Positions 26,432 through 35,443 are shown, numbered from the stretch's first letter. The stretch: 64,000 nt of DNA from Pseudomonas sp. PH1b (GCF_000633395.1 NZ_AYMU01000015.1:62001-126000), one strand, 5' to 3'. Numbers and translations: made by a program. Notes: generated by a model from the sequence alone, not told the origin.

Positions 26432-26490
26432 GTGAAATTTGCTTCTAGAGTGCCATCAGAATAATGGCGTCAAAAGTAGAGGGATTTCCT

Positions 26491-28425
26491 GTGTCGGCCG
26501 TTCTCTCACTGTTACAAAGCCGTTTATTGCGGCCTGTGTTCGTTACTCTCGGTATCGCCCTTTTGGTGCAAGTGCTGGTAGCCGTTGCCCTGACTCGGAG
26601 CACGGTAACGGCCCTGGAGGCTGATCTGGCCTCTCGCCTGGGGGTGGACAGCCAGAAACTGGCTGGCGAGCTCGAGCAGGCGGGCAAGGAGGTCACCTCC
26701 AGTCTCGAAAGCCTGTCCAGCAGCACCCGCCAGCGCCTTACGGCTGGCCTGTCTTCGCGGCTCAAGGAAGAACAGGTCCAGTTGCGGGCGGCTTTGGAGA
26801 AGGACCTGAAAGACTCCGCCAATGACATGGCCCAATTGCTGGCTTCCGTAGCGCCTCGCGCCATGTGGGACAGCGATGTGCCCACCCTGTCCGAGTTCGC
26901 ACGGCGTGCCCAGCGTAATCCCAATGTGTTGTTCGTGGTCTATGACGATGCTGCGGGCGAGCACCTGACTCGTTACCTGAACCGGGAAAACCCGATCAAC
27001 AAGGCCCTGCTGGAAAAGGGCAAGGGCGATCGGGCCCTGGACAAGGTTCTGGACGCGGCGAAGAACGATCCTTCGGTCTACTACCTCGAGGCGTCGATCA
27101 ATCCCAATGGGGTGGAGATCGGCAAGGTGCTGATGGGCGTGTCTACGGCATCGGTGGAGGCCGATATCGCCGCGCTCGATCAGCGCTTCGGGGCGTTGAT
27201 TGCCAGCAGTGATCAGTTGGTAGGCGACAGCCTCAAGGGAGCCTCTGCCGACAGTTCGGCGGCGATGCGCGCGCGCCTGCAGTCGGCCCAGGGCACTGCA
27301 GCACAAATGCAGATCAACACCGCCAGCACCGTGCAGGAGGCAGCAGCCACCTTGCGCTGGCAGATTGGCGTGGGCCTGGCGCTGGTGGGCCTGGCCTTGC
27401 TGTTGCTGCTGGCCGTGGTGCTGGGCCGGCGCGTGGTAAACAAGCTGCATCTGCTGATCAGCGCCCTCAATGATCTGGCGGCAGGCGAGGGTGACCTGAC
27501 CAAGCGGGTGCCACTCAACAGCAATGATGAAATCGGCGATATGGCTTCGGCGGTGAACCGCTTTGTGGATAAGTTGCAGCCCATTGTGCGTGAGGCGGGT
27601 GATGTGGCGCAGCGTACCGGGGTCGAGATTGGTGCCATGAGCTTGCGTAATGCCGGAGCCGATGCGGCAGCCGAAGCTCAGCGTGACGAGGTGGCTGAAA
27701 GCTTGCGGGCACTGTCGCAAATGGCCGATGAGGCCCAGGCGGAAAGCCAGGCCATGCAGGCAGCGCTGCAGCAGGTGGTGGAGATCCGCCAGGCCACTGA
27801 TGAAACCACGCGGACCTCTGAGCAGGTCGGCAGCCTGATCGAAGCCCTGGCCGGCCAGGTGGACACCGGGGCCAAGGTGATCGAGCGACTGGCTCAGCAG
27901 AGCGAGCAGATCGAGGTGGTGCTGACGGTGATCCATGGCATTGCCGAGCAGACCAATCTGCTGGCGTTGAATGCAGCGATCGAGGCGGCCCGTGCGGGCG
28001 AGACCGGGCGTGGGTTTGCCGTGGTGGCGGATGAGGTGCGGGCCCTTGCCAGCAAGACCCAGAGCTCCACTGGCGATATCCAGGCTCACATCGGCGCCCT
28101 GCAGCAAGGCGCGCGGGAGGCGGTAGCGGCCATTGGTCAGGCTGGGCGTCAGGCCAGTGAAGGCTTGCTGGTACTGCGTGACAGTGCCCGCCTGCAGCAG
28201 TCGGTGCAGTCTTCGGTGGAGCAGGTGCACACCGCCATTGGCCTGGCTACCCAAGCTGCGGCGCATCAGGCCCAGGGCGCGCAGGCAGTGCGCGGGCGGG
28301 TGGAAACCATCCATGCCCAGGCCGAGCGGGCAGCTCAGGCGGTGGTGGAGACTACTGCCAGTGGCAAGGTGCTGGATGGTCTGGCGGCCCAGCTCAAGGC
28401 CAGCCTGGGACAATTCCGTGCCTGA
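26491..28425 (+). CDS. Methyl-accepting chemotaxis protein
   Basis: 644 residues from the GTG at 26491 (AGAGGG six bases upstream); an in-frame ATG at 26464 would add nine residues. Transmembrane chemoreceptor: helix 1 near residues 10-33, a periplasmic ligand domain of about 260 residues with long helices and a central alpha/beta part, helix 2 near 295-318, then HAMP (about 320-372). The cytoplasmic signalling domain has the highly conserved tip IAEQTNLLALNAAIEAARAG near residue 485. No C-terminal CheR-binding pentapeptide is visible. Ligand unknown. Preceded by a sigma-54-like promoter, which hints at nitrogen- or amino-acid-responsive expression. Confidence 0.93.
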   Translation: MSAVLSLLQSRLLRPVFVTLGIALLVQVLVAVALTRSTVTALEADLASRLGVDSQKLAGELEQAGKEVTSSLESLSSSTRQRLTAGLSSRLKEEQVQLRAALEKDLKDSANDMAQLLASVAPRAMWDSDVPTLSEFARRAQRNPNVLFVVYDDAAGEHLTRYLNRENPINKALLEKGKGDRALDKVLDAAKNDPSVYYLEASINPNGVEIGKVLMGVSTASVEADIAALDQRFGALIASSDQLVGDSLKGASADSSAAMRARLQSAQGTAAQMQINTASTVQEAAATLRWQIGVGLALVGLALLLLLAVVLGRRVVNKLHLLISALNDLAAGEGDLTKRVPLNSNDEIGDMASAVNRFVDKLQPIVREAGDVAQRTGVEIGAMSLRNAGADAAAEAQRDEVAESLRALSQMADEAQAESQAMQAALQQVVEIRQATDETTRTSEQVGSLIEALAGQVDTGAKVIERLAQQSEQIEVVLTVIHGIAEQTNLLALNAAIEAARAGETGRGFAVVADEVRALASKTQSSTGDIQAHIGALQQGAREAVAAIGQAGRQASEGLLVLRDSARLQQSVQSSVEQVHTAIGLATQAAAHQAQGAQAVRGRVETIHAQAERAAQAVVETTASGKVLDGLAAQLKASLGQFRA

Positions 28426-28436
28426 GGCTTGGCTGG

Positions 28437-28473
28437 CAACTTGCTTCCTGCCGGTGATGGAGCAAGCAAGTTG
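28437..28473. terminator. Inverted repeat between convergent genes
   Basis: CAACTTGCTT (28437-28446) pairs with AAGCAAGTTG (28464-28473), 17-base loop, between the chemoreceptor and the convergent iron permease. No clear U run; termination is only a guess. Confidence 0.35.
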
Positions 28474-28488
28474 TCGCCAAGGCCGGCC

Positions 28489-30054
28489 TCAGCGGCTCAG
28501 GTACATCCGCGTCGTCAGCAGGTACACCGGCAGGCCGGACACCAGGATCAGCAGCGCCGCATAAGGGGCTGCTGCCGCAAACTCCACATTCGCCGTGTGC
28601 GCCCAAACCTCAGTCGCCAGGGTGTTCAGTCCGGTAGGGCTGAGCAGCAGGGTGGCGGTCAGTTCCTTCATGGCATCCAGGAACACCAGGGCGAAGGCGG
28701 CGCCCAGTGCCGGGAAGATGATGGGCAGGGTCACTCGGCAAAAGGCGCTGAAGGAAGAGGCCCCCAGGGTTCTGGCGGCCTCTTCCAGCTGTGGTGCAGC
28801 CTTGTTCAGGGCGGTGCGGATCGGGGCCTGCGCCAGGGGCAGGAACAGTAGGGCGTAGGCGATCAGCAACAGGGCGGACGTCTGATACAGCACGGGTACA
28901 TAGTGCAGGGCGAAGTACACCAGGGTCAGCGCAATCACCAGGCCGGGCAAGGCATGCAGCAGGTAGGGCAGGCGTTCCGCCCAGATCGCCAGTTGCCCTT
29001 TGTAGCGCACCACCAGCAGGCCCACCGGTACGGCCAATGCCAGGCATAGACCGGCGCCACCCAGGGACAGAGCCAGGGAGGAGAGCAGGGCTTCGCTGAT
29101 GGCCGCGATCGGAAAGGCCGCCGATGAACCCACTGCCAGCCAATAGGCGAGCATGCCCAGGGGCACGCCGCTGCCGATCAAGGCCAGGACCAGGCAGAAC
29201 AGCTGCCCGCCGATACTCCAGCGTCCCAGGCGTACCTGCTCTGCATGTCGCGCTGCACCTTGGCCGGTACGTACGTGCCGGCCCTTGCCGCGAACCCGCA
29301 GCTCCAGGCCCAGCAGGATCAGGCACAGCGCCAGCAGTACTGCTGAAAGCATCGCCGCATTGGCGTTGCTGAATTCGAGCTCGAATTGCTGGTAGATCGC
29401 CGTGGTAAAGGTTTGCAGGCCGATGATCGACAGCGCGCCGAACTCCACCAGCATGTGCAGGGCAATCAGTAATGATCCGGCCAATAGCGAGGGCCAGAGC
29501 AGGGGCAGGGTGATCCTGAAGAACACGCCCCAGCGGTTTTGCCCCAGGGTGCGCGCCGACTCTTCCAGGGAGGGGTCGAGATTGCGCAGGGTGGCCGCTA
29601 CCGGCAGAAACACCAGGGGGTACTTGGACAGGGTCATGACCAGGATCGCGCCGCCAAGCCCTTCGAAGCCGGCGCTCAGCGATACCCAGGTAAAGCTGCT
29701 GACAAAGGCCGGCACGGCAAAGGGCAGGCACAGCACCACGCCCCAGATGCGTCGTCCCGGCAGGTCGCTGCGTTCCAGCAGCCAGGCCAGGGACAGGCCG
29801 ATGATCGCGCAGGCGCTGGTCACTCCGAGCATCAGCAGCAGGGTGTTGCTCAGCAAGCGGAACACGTAGGGGCGCCACAGCAGGTGCAGTGCCTCGGCCC
29901 AGCCGGCCTGCCAGGCCTTGAGCCCTACATAGCCCAGTGGCAGCAGGCTCAGGCAGACCAGCAGCAGGACCGGAAGCAGCAGCCAGATCGAGGGCCGCTT
30001 GCGTCCTGGCACGTAACTGCTGGGCATGGCAGGGGCGGATGGCGATGGGTTCAT
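28489..30054 (-). CDS. Ferric iron ABC transporter permease (FbpB/HitB type)
   Basis: 521 residues from the ATG at 30054; about 12 membrane helices in two fused permease halves. Each half carries an EAA-type ATPase contact loop (EESARTLGQNRWGVFF near 175 and EEAARTLGASSFSAFC near 430). This fused architecture is typical of FbpB/SfuB ferric-ion permeases. Its start shares one base with the stop of the upstream binding-protein gene (TGATG). No ATP-binding gene follows, so the pair must use an ATPase encoded elsewhere, or the system has lost it. Confidence 0.88.
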   Translation of the reverse strand: MNPSPSAPAMPSSYVPGRKRPSIWLLLPVLLLVCLSLLPLGYVGLKAWQAGWAEALHLLWRPYVFRLLSNTLLLMLGVTSACAIIGLSLAWLLERSDLPGRRIWGVVLCLPFAVPAFVSSFTWVSLSAGFEGLGGAILVMTLSKYPLVFLPVAATLRNLDPSLEESARTLGQNRWGVFFRITLPLLWPSLLAGSLLIALHMLVEFGALSIIGLQTFTTAIYQQFELEFSNANAAMLSAVLLALCLILLGLELRVRGKGRHVRTGQGAARHAEQVRLGRWSIGGQLFCLVLALIGSGVPLGMLAYWLAVGSSAAFPIAAISEALLSSLALSLGGAGLCLALAVPVGLLVVRYKGQLAIWAERLPYLLHALPGLVIALTLVYFALHYVPVLYQTSALLLIAYALLFLPLAQAPIRTALNKAAPQLEEAARTLGASSFSAFCRVTLPIIFPALGAAFALVFLDAMKELTATLLLSPTGLNTLATEVWAHTANVEFAAAAPYAALLILVSGLPVYLLTTRMYLSR

Positions 30055-31079
30055 CAATTCAGGCCGACGTCACGTTCCAGGTCCAGCGCTTCCTCGGCAT
30101 TGCCGAGGTCGGCAGGGGTCACCTTCGGGGCTTCCAGCTCGCTGAACGGCTTGAGTCCGCGATCCGATTCCATGCCTTTGTGCAGAGGGTACTCGGCCGT
30201 GGTCTGGGTGATGACTCGCTGGCCTTCTTCGCTGGCCATGTAGGCGAGGAATTGCTGGGCCTCTTTCGGGTGTTTGCTGGACTTGAGCACCGCAGCGCTG
30301 GACACGGTAATCAAGCCGCCGACGTCGCCACCGGTGAAGTAGTGCAGTTTCGAGTCGAGTTGGCCTTTCTCTCGTTGCAGGGCGAACCAGTAATAGTTGT
30401 TCACCAGCACCGTGGCGACTTCGCCGTTTTCCACGGCCTTCAGGGCCACCATGTTGTTGCTGTAGACCTTGCCGAACGCCCGCAGGCCGGTCAGCCACTC
30501 TTCGGCGGCGTCCATGCCGTGCAGTTTGATGATGGCCACGGCCTGTTCCTGGAAGGCGCCGCTGGTGGGGACGAAGCCGACCTTGCCCTGCCATTGCGGT
30601 TGGGAGAACTCCATGACCGACTTGGGCAGATCCTTCTCTTCGATCAGTTTCGGATTGAAGGCCACGACCCTTACACGGGCGGTGATGCCGATCCAGGTGC
30701 CGTTGCCGGCCACATATTCCTTGGGCAGCACTGCCAGCGTCGCAGCATCGGTCTGTGCCAGCAGGCCTTGTTCGCCGAGTTTGTTCAGGGGCGGGGATTC
30801 TTCGGTGTAGATCACGTCGGCAGGAGAGCGGTCGCCTTCTTCAACGACCTGGCTGGCCAATTGGTTGCTGCTGCCTTTGCGCACATTGACATGAATCCCG
30901 GTCTTGGCTTCGAAAGCCTTGGCGACGGCGTCACCGACTTCCTTGTGCTGGCCGTTGTACAGGGTCAGGGAAACCGCATCGGCGGCCTGGGTGAGTGGAG
31001 ATGCCAGGGTCAGTCCCAGCAAAGTGATGGTCAAGCCGCGCAGAAGGGAGATTGGAAGGAGGGTATTTCTGAACATCAT
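30054..31079 (-). CDS. Ferric iron ABC transporter substrate-binding protein (FbpA/HitA type)
   Basis: 341 residues; cleaved signal peptide ending near TQAADA. Mature protein begins VSLTLYNGQHKEV, the FbpA-type start with the iron-ligand His region, and contains the adjacent tyrosines NNYYWF that bind Fe3+ in this family. It delivers ferric ion from the periplasm to the permease encoded next. ATGs at 31079 and 31076 are both possible. A perfect palindrome AAACGATATCGTTT lies 47 bp upstream and may be an iron-regulator site. Confidence 0.9.
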   Translation of the reverse strand: MMFRNTLLPISLLRGLTITLLGLTLASPLTQAADAVSLTLYNGQHKEVGDAVAKAFEAKTGIHVNVRKGSSNQLASQVVEEGDRSPADVIYTEESPPLNKLGEQGLLAQTDAATLAVLPKEYVAGNGTWIGITARVRVVAFNPKLIEEKDLPKSVMEFSQPQWQGKVGFVPTSGAFQEQAVAIIKLHGMDAAEEWLTGLRAFGKVYSNNMVALKAVENGEVATVLVNNYYWFALQREKGQLDSKLHYFTGGDVGGLITVSSAAVLKSSKHPKEAQQFLAYMASEEGQRVITQTTAEYPLHKGMESDRGLKPFSELEAPKVTPADLGNAEEALDLERDVGLN

Positions 31080-31125
31080 TCGCAGGTTTCCTCACTGTAG
31101 TGCCGCAAAAACTTGTAACAATCAT

Positions 31126-31139
31126 AAACGATATCGTTT
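31126..31139. promoter_or_regulatory. Palindrome upstream of the iron-uptake operon, Fur-box candidate
   Basis: AAACGATATCGTTT is a perfect 14-bp palindrome embedded in an AT-rich stretch (CATAAACGATATCGTTTCTC). It partly resembles the 19-bp Fur consensus GATAATGATAATCATTATC, but the match is imperfect, so another regulator is possible. Confidence 0.4.
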
Positions 31140-31226
31140 CTCATGTGCGGCTTGCGGAGTTCGGATGACTTGAGGTAGAGCGGCGAGAGGGCAGCGACCC
31201 GGGGATTTCTCTGGGGGCAGAAACGC

Positions 31227-31250
31227 AAAAACCCGCTTTCGCGGGTTTTT
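31227..31250 (-). terminator. Terminator of tRNA-Leu copy 1
   Basis: AAAAACCCGC/GCGGGTTTTT with loop TTTC. It lies 35 bp beyond the 3' end of the tRNA on the minus strand. Confidence 0.9.
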
Positions 31251-31285
31251 GTGAGACTTGAAAACAATGCTTTCAAGTTTTGAAT

Positions 31286-31372
31286 TGGTGCCCAGAAGAA
31301 GACTCGAACTTCCACGACCTTGCGGTCACCAGCACCTGAAGCTGGCGTGTCTACCAATTTCACCATCTGGGC
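31286..31372 (-). tRNA. tRNA-Leu (anticodon CAG), copy 1
   Basis: 87 nt including encoded CCA. Acceptor stem GCCCAGA/TCTGGGC, discriminator A. Anticodon stem CCAGC/GCTGG encloses loop TTCAGGT, so the anticodon is CAG and it reads CUG, the most used leucine codon here. The long variable arm (TGACCGCAAGGTCGT) is diagnostic of a class II tRNA, and the T loop TTCGAGT is present. Flanked by its own promoter (31406-31434) and terminator. Confidence 0.97.
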
Positions 31373-31405
31373 AGTATCGACGTTGTCGCCGTGTCGATGG
31401 AGCGC

Positions 31406-31434
31406 ACTATACGGACCGCGTTTTGATCTGTAAA
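31406..31434 (-). promoter_or_regulatory. Promoter of tRNA-Leu copy 1
   Basis: Minus strand TTTACA, 17 bp, TATAGT followed by GCGCTCC, a GC-rich discriminator typical of stringently controlled stable-RNA promoters. Confidence 0.75.
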
Positions 31435-31473
31435 CCCCTGTTTTGGTTTTATTAAATCAAACACTTAGAATGC

Positions 31474-31497
31474 AAAAACCCGCTTTCGCGGGTTTTT
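31474..31497 (-). terminator. Terminator of tRNA-Leu copy 2
   Basis: Same sequence as the copy 1 terminator: AAAAACCCGC/GCGGGTTTTT with loop TTTC. Confidence 0.9.
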
Positions 31498-31537
31498 GTT
31501 TGAGCCTTGAAACTGATCTAATCTCAAGCTCTTGAAT

Positions 31538-31624
31538 TGGTGCCCAGAAGAAGACTCGAACTTCCACGACCTTGCGGTCACCAGCACCTGAAGCTGGCGT
31601 GTCTACCAATTTCACCATCTGGGC
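31538..31624 (-). tRNA. tRNA-Leu (anticodon CAG), copy 2
   Basis: 87 nt, identical to copy 1 over the whole gene including CCA, 252 bp away. Same acceptor stem, CAG anticodon and long variable arm. It has its own promoter at 31659-31687 and terminator at 31474-31497, so it is a complete duplicate transcription unit. Confidence 0.97.
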
Positions 31625-31658
31625 AGCATCGTTGACGTCTCCGTCGTCGATGGCGCGC

Positions 31659-31687
31659 ACTATACGGAGGGACCTTTAAGCTGTAAA
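31659..31687 (-). promoter_or_regulatory. Promoter of tRNA-Leu copy 2
   Basis: Minus strand TTTACA, 17 bp, TATAGT and GCGCGCC discriminator; -35, -10 and spacing are the same as copy 1, while the spacer sequence differs. Confidence 0.75.
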
Positions 31688-31850
31688 CCCCTACCTTCAA
31701 AAAAATCTGAAAAAAGCATCAGCGGGTTGTCCTGGGGATGTATCCGAACCCCCGGCAGGGAATTTTCCAGTGTTGTCTGAGCCTGAAATTTCCCGTTTCA
31801 ATACGCGTATGCCAAACTAACCCGCATATAGACAAGGTGAAATTTATCTA

Positions 31851-34478
31851 ATGGCCGATTGGCAGTCCCTCGATCCCGAGGCCGCTCGTGAAGCGGAAAA
31901 ATACGAAAACCCTATTCCTAGCCGCGAACTCATCCTCCAGCACCTTGCTGACCGGGGTTCGCCTGCTAGTCGCGAGCAGTTGGTCGACGAGTTCGGTCTG
32001 ACCACCGAAGACCAGCTCGAAGCCCTGCGCCGCCGCCTGCGCGCCATGGAGCGTGATGCTCAACTGATCTACACCCGCCGTGGCACTTATGCACCGGTGG
32101 ACAAGCTTGACCTGATTCTCGGCCGTATCAGCGGCCACCGCGATGGCTTCGGCTTCCTGGTGCCCGATGATGGTAGCGATGACCTGTTCATGAGCCCGGC
32201 GCAGATGCGCCTGGTGTTCGATGGCGACCGTGCACTGGCCCGGGTTTCCGGCCTGGATCGCCGTGGCCGTCGTGAGGGCGTGATCGTCGAAGTCGTATCC
32301 CGTGCCCACGAGAGCATCGTCGGTCGCTACTTCGAAGAAGGCGGTATCGGTTTTGTCGTGGCGGATAACCCGAAGATCCAGCAGGAAGTGCTGGTCACTC
32401 CGGGGCGCAACGCCAATGCCAAGATTGGTCAGTTCGTTGAGGTGAAAATCACTCACTGGCCGACACCACGCTTCCAGCCGCAAGGCGATGTGGTGGAAGT
32501 GGTGGGTAACTACATGGCTCCGGGCATGGAAATCGACGTTGCCCTGCGCACCTACGATATTCCCCATGTCTGGCCAGAGGCCGTGCTCAAGGAAGCCGCC
32601 AAGCTCAAGCCGGAAGTGGAAGAAAAGGACAAAGAGAAGCGCATCGACCTGCGTGATCTGCCGTTCGTCACCATCGACGGCGAAGACGCTCGCGACTTCG
32701 ACGACGCGGTGTTCTGCGAAGCCAAGCCGGGCAAGCTGCGCCTGTTCGGCGGTGGCTGGAAGCTGTACGTGGCGATTGCCGACGTTTCCAGCTATGTGAA
32801 GATCGGCTCGGCCCTGGATGCTGAAGCCCAGGTGCGTGGCAACTCGGTGTATTTCCCTGAGCGGGTGATCCCGATGCTGCCCGAGCAGTTGTCCAATGGC
32901 CTGTGCTCGCTGAACCCGAAAGTCGATCGCCTGGCCATGGTCTGCGAGATGACCATCTCCAAGTCCGGCGAGATGACCGATTACCAGTTCTACGAAGCGG
33001 TGATCCACTCCAAGGCGCGCCTGACCTACAACAAGGTCAGCAGCATGCTCGAGCAGCCGAAAACCAGCGAAGCCAAGCAGCTGCGCAGCGAGTACGCGGA
33101 TGTCGTGCCACACCTCAAGCAGCTCTACGCGCTGTACAAGGTTTTGCTCGGTGCCCGTCACACCCGTGGCGCCATCGATTTTGAAACCCAGGAAACCCGG
33201 ATCATCTTCGGTTCCGAGCGCAAGATCGCCGAAATTCGCCCAACCACTCGCAACGATGCTCACAAACTGATCGAAGAGTGCATGCTGGCGGCCAACGTGG
33301 CCACTGCCGAATTCCTCAAGAAACACGAAATTCCGGCCTTGTACCGGGTGCACGATGGTCCGCCGCCGGAGCGTCTGGAAAAACTTCGCGCCTTTCTCGG
33401 CGAGCTGGGTTTGTCCCTGCATAAAAGCAAGGACGGCCCGACACCGAAGGACTACCAGGCCCTGCTGGAAACCATCAAGGATCGTCCGGATTACCACCTG
33501 ATCCAGACCGTGATGCTGCGCTCCCTGAGCCAGGCGGTATACAGCGCCGATAATCAGGGCCACTTCGGCCTGAACTACGAAGCCTATACCCACTTCACTT
33601 CGCCGATCCGTCGCTATCCGGACCTGTTGACCCACAGGGCCATCCGCAGCGTCATCCACTCCAAGCAGGACACGCCGCACGTGCGCCGTGCCGGGGCCAT
33701 GACGATTCCGAAGGCACGCATCTATCCGTACGACGAGGCGCTCCTGGAGCAGCTCGGCGAACAGTGCTCGATGAGCGAGCGCCGTGCCGACGAGGCCACC
33801 CGCGATGTGGTGAACTGGCTCAAGTGCGAGTTCATGAAGGATCGCGTCGGCGAGTCCTTCCCGGGGGTGATCACCGCGGTTACCGGTTTCGGCCTGTTCG
33901 TCGAGCTGACCGACATCTATGTCGAAGGTCTGGTGCACGTCACGGCCTTGCCGGGTGACTACTACCACTTCGACCCTGTGCACCACCGCCTGGCGGGCGA
34001 GCGCACCGGCCGCAGCTTCCGCCTGGGCGATACCGTGGAAGTGCGGGTCATGCGTGTGGACCTGGACGAGCGCAAGATCGATTTCGAGATGGCGGAAAAA
34101 ACCATCAGCGCGCCGATCGGTCGCAAGAAGCGTGGCGCTGCCGATGTGCCGGCGAGCAAAGTCGTTGAAGAGCCTGCTCCAGCCAAGGCGGGGCGTCGCA
34201 GCGCTTCCAAGGAAAAGGCCAGCGAGGCTTATCGTCCGAGCGACGCTGCGGCGAAGAACGCCGAGCTGCGCAAAAGCCGCGAAATGAAGCAGGCGCTGCT
34301 GGCCGAAGCCAAGGGCGGTGGTCGGGCGTCGTCGGCTGGAAAGCCCGGCAAGTCGTCTTCCGCGCGTGACGGCGACAAGCCCGCCAAGCCGAGCAAACAC
34401 CGTAAGGGGCCGCCAAAAGCGGGCTCTGCTTCCGGCGCGAAGAGCGGCGGGGCGCGTAAACCTAAGGCGAAGTCATGA
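31851..34478 (+). CDS. rnr: Ribonuclease R
   Basis: 875 residues; processive 3'-5' exoribonuclease that degrades structured RNA and acts in rRNA quality control and trans-translation. Order: N-terminal helix-turn-helix (about 20-85), two cold-shock/OB domains (about 90-245), RNB catalytic domain with GEDARDFDDAVFCE (metal-binding Asp cluster near residue 283), an S1 domain (about 655-740), and a C-terminal tail of about 130 residues rich in Lys, Ser and Ala. That basic tail is longer than in E. coli. The ATG at 31851 follows AAGGTGAAATTT. The stop overlaps rlmB by 4 bp (ATGA). Confidence 0.97.
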   Translation: MADWQSLDPEAAREAEKYENPIPSRELILQHLADRGSPASREQLVDEFGLTTEDQLEALRRRLRAMERDAQLIYTRRGTYAPVDKLDLILGRISGHRDGFGFLVPDDGSDDLFMSPAQMRLVFDGDRALARVSGLDRRGRREGVIVEVVSRAHESIVGRYFEEGGIGFVVADNPKIQQEVLVTPGRNANAKIGQFVEVKITHWPTPRFQPQGDVVEVVGNYMAPGMEIDVALRTYDIPHVWPEAVLKEAAKLKPEVEEKDKEKRIDLRDLPFVTIDGEDARDFDDAVFCEAKPGKLRLFGGGWKLYVAIADVSSYVKIGSALDAEAQVRGNSVYFPERVIPMLPEQLSNGLCSLNPKVDRLAMVCEMTISKSGEMTDYQFYEAVIHSKARLTYNKVSSMLEQPKTSEAKQLRSEYADVVPHLKQLYALYKVLLGARHTRGAIDFETQETRIIFGSERKIAEIRPTTRNDAHKLIEECMLAANVATAEFLKKHEIPALYRVHDGPPPERLEKLRAFLGELGLSLHKSKDGPTPKDYQALLETIKDRPDYHLIQTVMLRSLSQAVYSADNQGHFGLNYEAYTHFTSPIRRYPDLLTHRAIRSVIHSKQDTPHVRRAGAMTIPKARIYPYDEALLEQLGEQCSMSERRADEATRDVVNWLKCEFMKDRVGESFPGVITAVTGFGLFVELTDIYVEGLVHVTALPGDYYHFDPVHHRLAGERTGRSFRLGDTVEVRVMRVDLDERKIDFEMAEKTISAPIGRKKRGAADVPASKVVEEPAPAKAGRRSASKEKASEAYRPSDAAAKNAELRKSREMKQALLAEAKGGGRASSAGKPGKSSSARDGDKPAKPSKHRKGPPKAGSASGAKSGGARKPKAKS

Positions 34479-35242
34479 GTCAGTTGGAAAAAATCTACGG
34501 TGTGCATGCCGTGGAGGCGCTGCTGCGCCACCACCCCAAGCGGGTCAAGCAGATCTGGTTGGCTGAAGGTCGCAGCGATCCACGGGTCCAGGTGCTGGTA
34601 GAGCTGGCCGCACAGAACCGTGTGTCGGTCGGTCAGGCCGAGCGTCGGGAAATGGACGCCTGGGTCGAAGGCGTGCACCAGGGCGTTGTGGCTGAAGTCA
34701 GCCCGAGCCAGGTGTGGGGCGAAGCCATGCTCGACGAGCTGCTGGATCGCACCGAAGGCGCGCCGCTGCTGCTGGTGCTGGATGGCGTGACCGATCCGCA
34801 CAACCTAGGTGCCTGCCTGCGCACTGCCGATGCGGCGGGTGCCCTGGCGGTGCTGGTGCCCAAGGACAAGTCGGCAACCCTGACGCCGACCGTGCGCAAA
34901 GTTGCCTGCGGCGCTGCCGAAGTGATCCCGCTGGTGGCCGTGACCAACCTGGCGCGCACCCTGGAAAAGCTCCAGCAGCGTGGCTTGTGGATCGTCGGCA
35001 CCGCCGGCGAGGCCGAGCAGGAACTGTACGATCAGGACCTGACCGGCCCGACCATCATCATCATGGGCGCCGAAGGCAAGGGCATGCGTCGCCTGACCCG
35101 CGAGCACTGCGACTACCTGGTGCGCCTGCCGATGGCCGGCAGTGTCAGCAGCCTCAATGTCTCCGTGGCCACAGGCGTCTGCCTGTTCGAAGCCATGCGC
35201 CAGCGCGGCGTCAAGGCCAAGGCCAGCGCCAAGAAGGCCTGA
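34475..35242 (+). CDS. rlmB: 23S rRNA 2'-O-methyltransferase RlmB
   Basis: 255 residues; SPOUT enzyme methylating G2251 (E. coli numbering) of 23S rRNA. A small N-terminal substrate-binding domain starts IYGVHAVEALLRHHPKR. The knotted SpoU domain shows NLGACLRTADAAGA (motif 1), MGAEGKGMRRLTREH (motif 2) and MAGSVSSLNVSVATG (motif 3). Translationally coupled to rnr. A REP sequence lies 11 bp beyond its stop. Confidence 0.97.
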   Translation: MSQLEKIYGVHAVEALLRHHPKRVKQIWLAEGRSDPRVQVLVELAAQNRVSVGQAERREMDAWVEGVHQGVVAEVSPSQVWGEAMLDELLDRTEGAPLLLVLDGVTDPHNLGACLRTADAAGALAVLVPKDKSATLTPTVRKVACGAAEVIPLVAVTNLARTLEKLQQRGLWIVGTAGEAEQELYDQDLTGPTIIIMGAEGKGMRRLTREHCDYLVRLPMAGSVSSLNVSVATGVCLFEAMRQRGVKAKASAKKA

Positions 35243-35252
35243 CCGTCCCGCT

Positions 35253-35275
35253 GTAGGAGCCGGCTTGCCGGCGAA
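35253..35275 (+). repeat. REP sequence after rlmB
   Basis: One full REP unit, GTAGGAGCCGGCTTGCCGGC then GAA, plus a decayed inverse remnant CACCGGCTCCT around 35301. It may protect or end the rnr-rlmB transcript. Confidence 0.75.
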
Positions 35276-35343
35276 CCACGTGCCGTCGTTCATTGTCGGC
35301 CACCGGCTCCTTCAGGTGATTGTTCAAATATTCACCAATTGCC

Positions 35344-35372
35344 TTGCGCCGCTGTTCCCCCTTCTCTACAAT
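35344..35372 (+). promoter_or_regulatory. Promoter of the rpsF operon
   Basis: TTGCGC, 17 bp, TACAAT, giving a start near 35379 and a leader of about 110 nt. A small hairpin TTGCCG-TGA-CGGCA follows at once. Confidence 0.65.
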
Positions 35373-35443
35373 TGCGCCCCTTGCCGTGACGGCAGGCGCA
35401 TATGTGCCTATCTGTGGCAAGACACACCAGTGTCATTCACTCC

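Noticed and set aside
31848..34400. Minus-strand open frame of 850 codons antisense to rnr
   Set aside because: Shadow of rnr codon bias, no recognisable domain.
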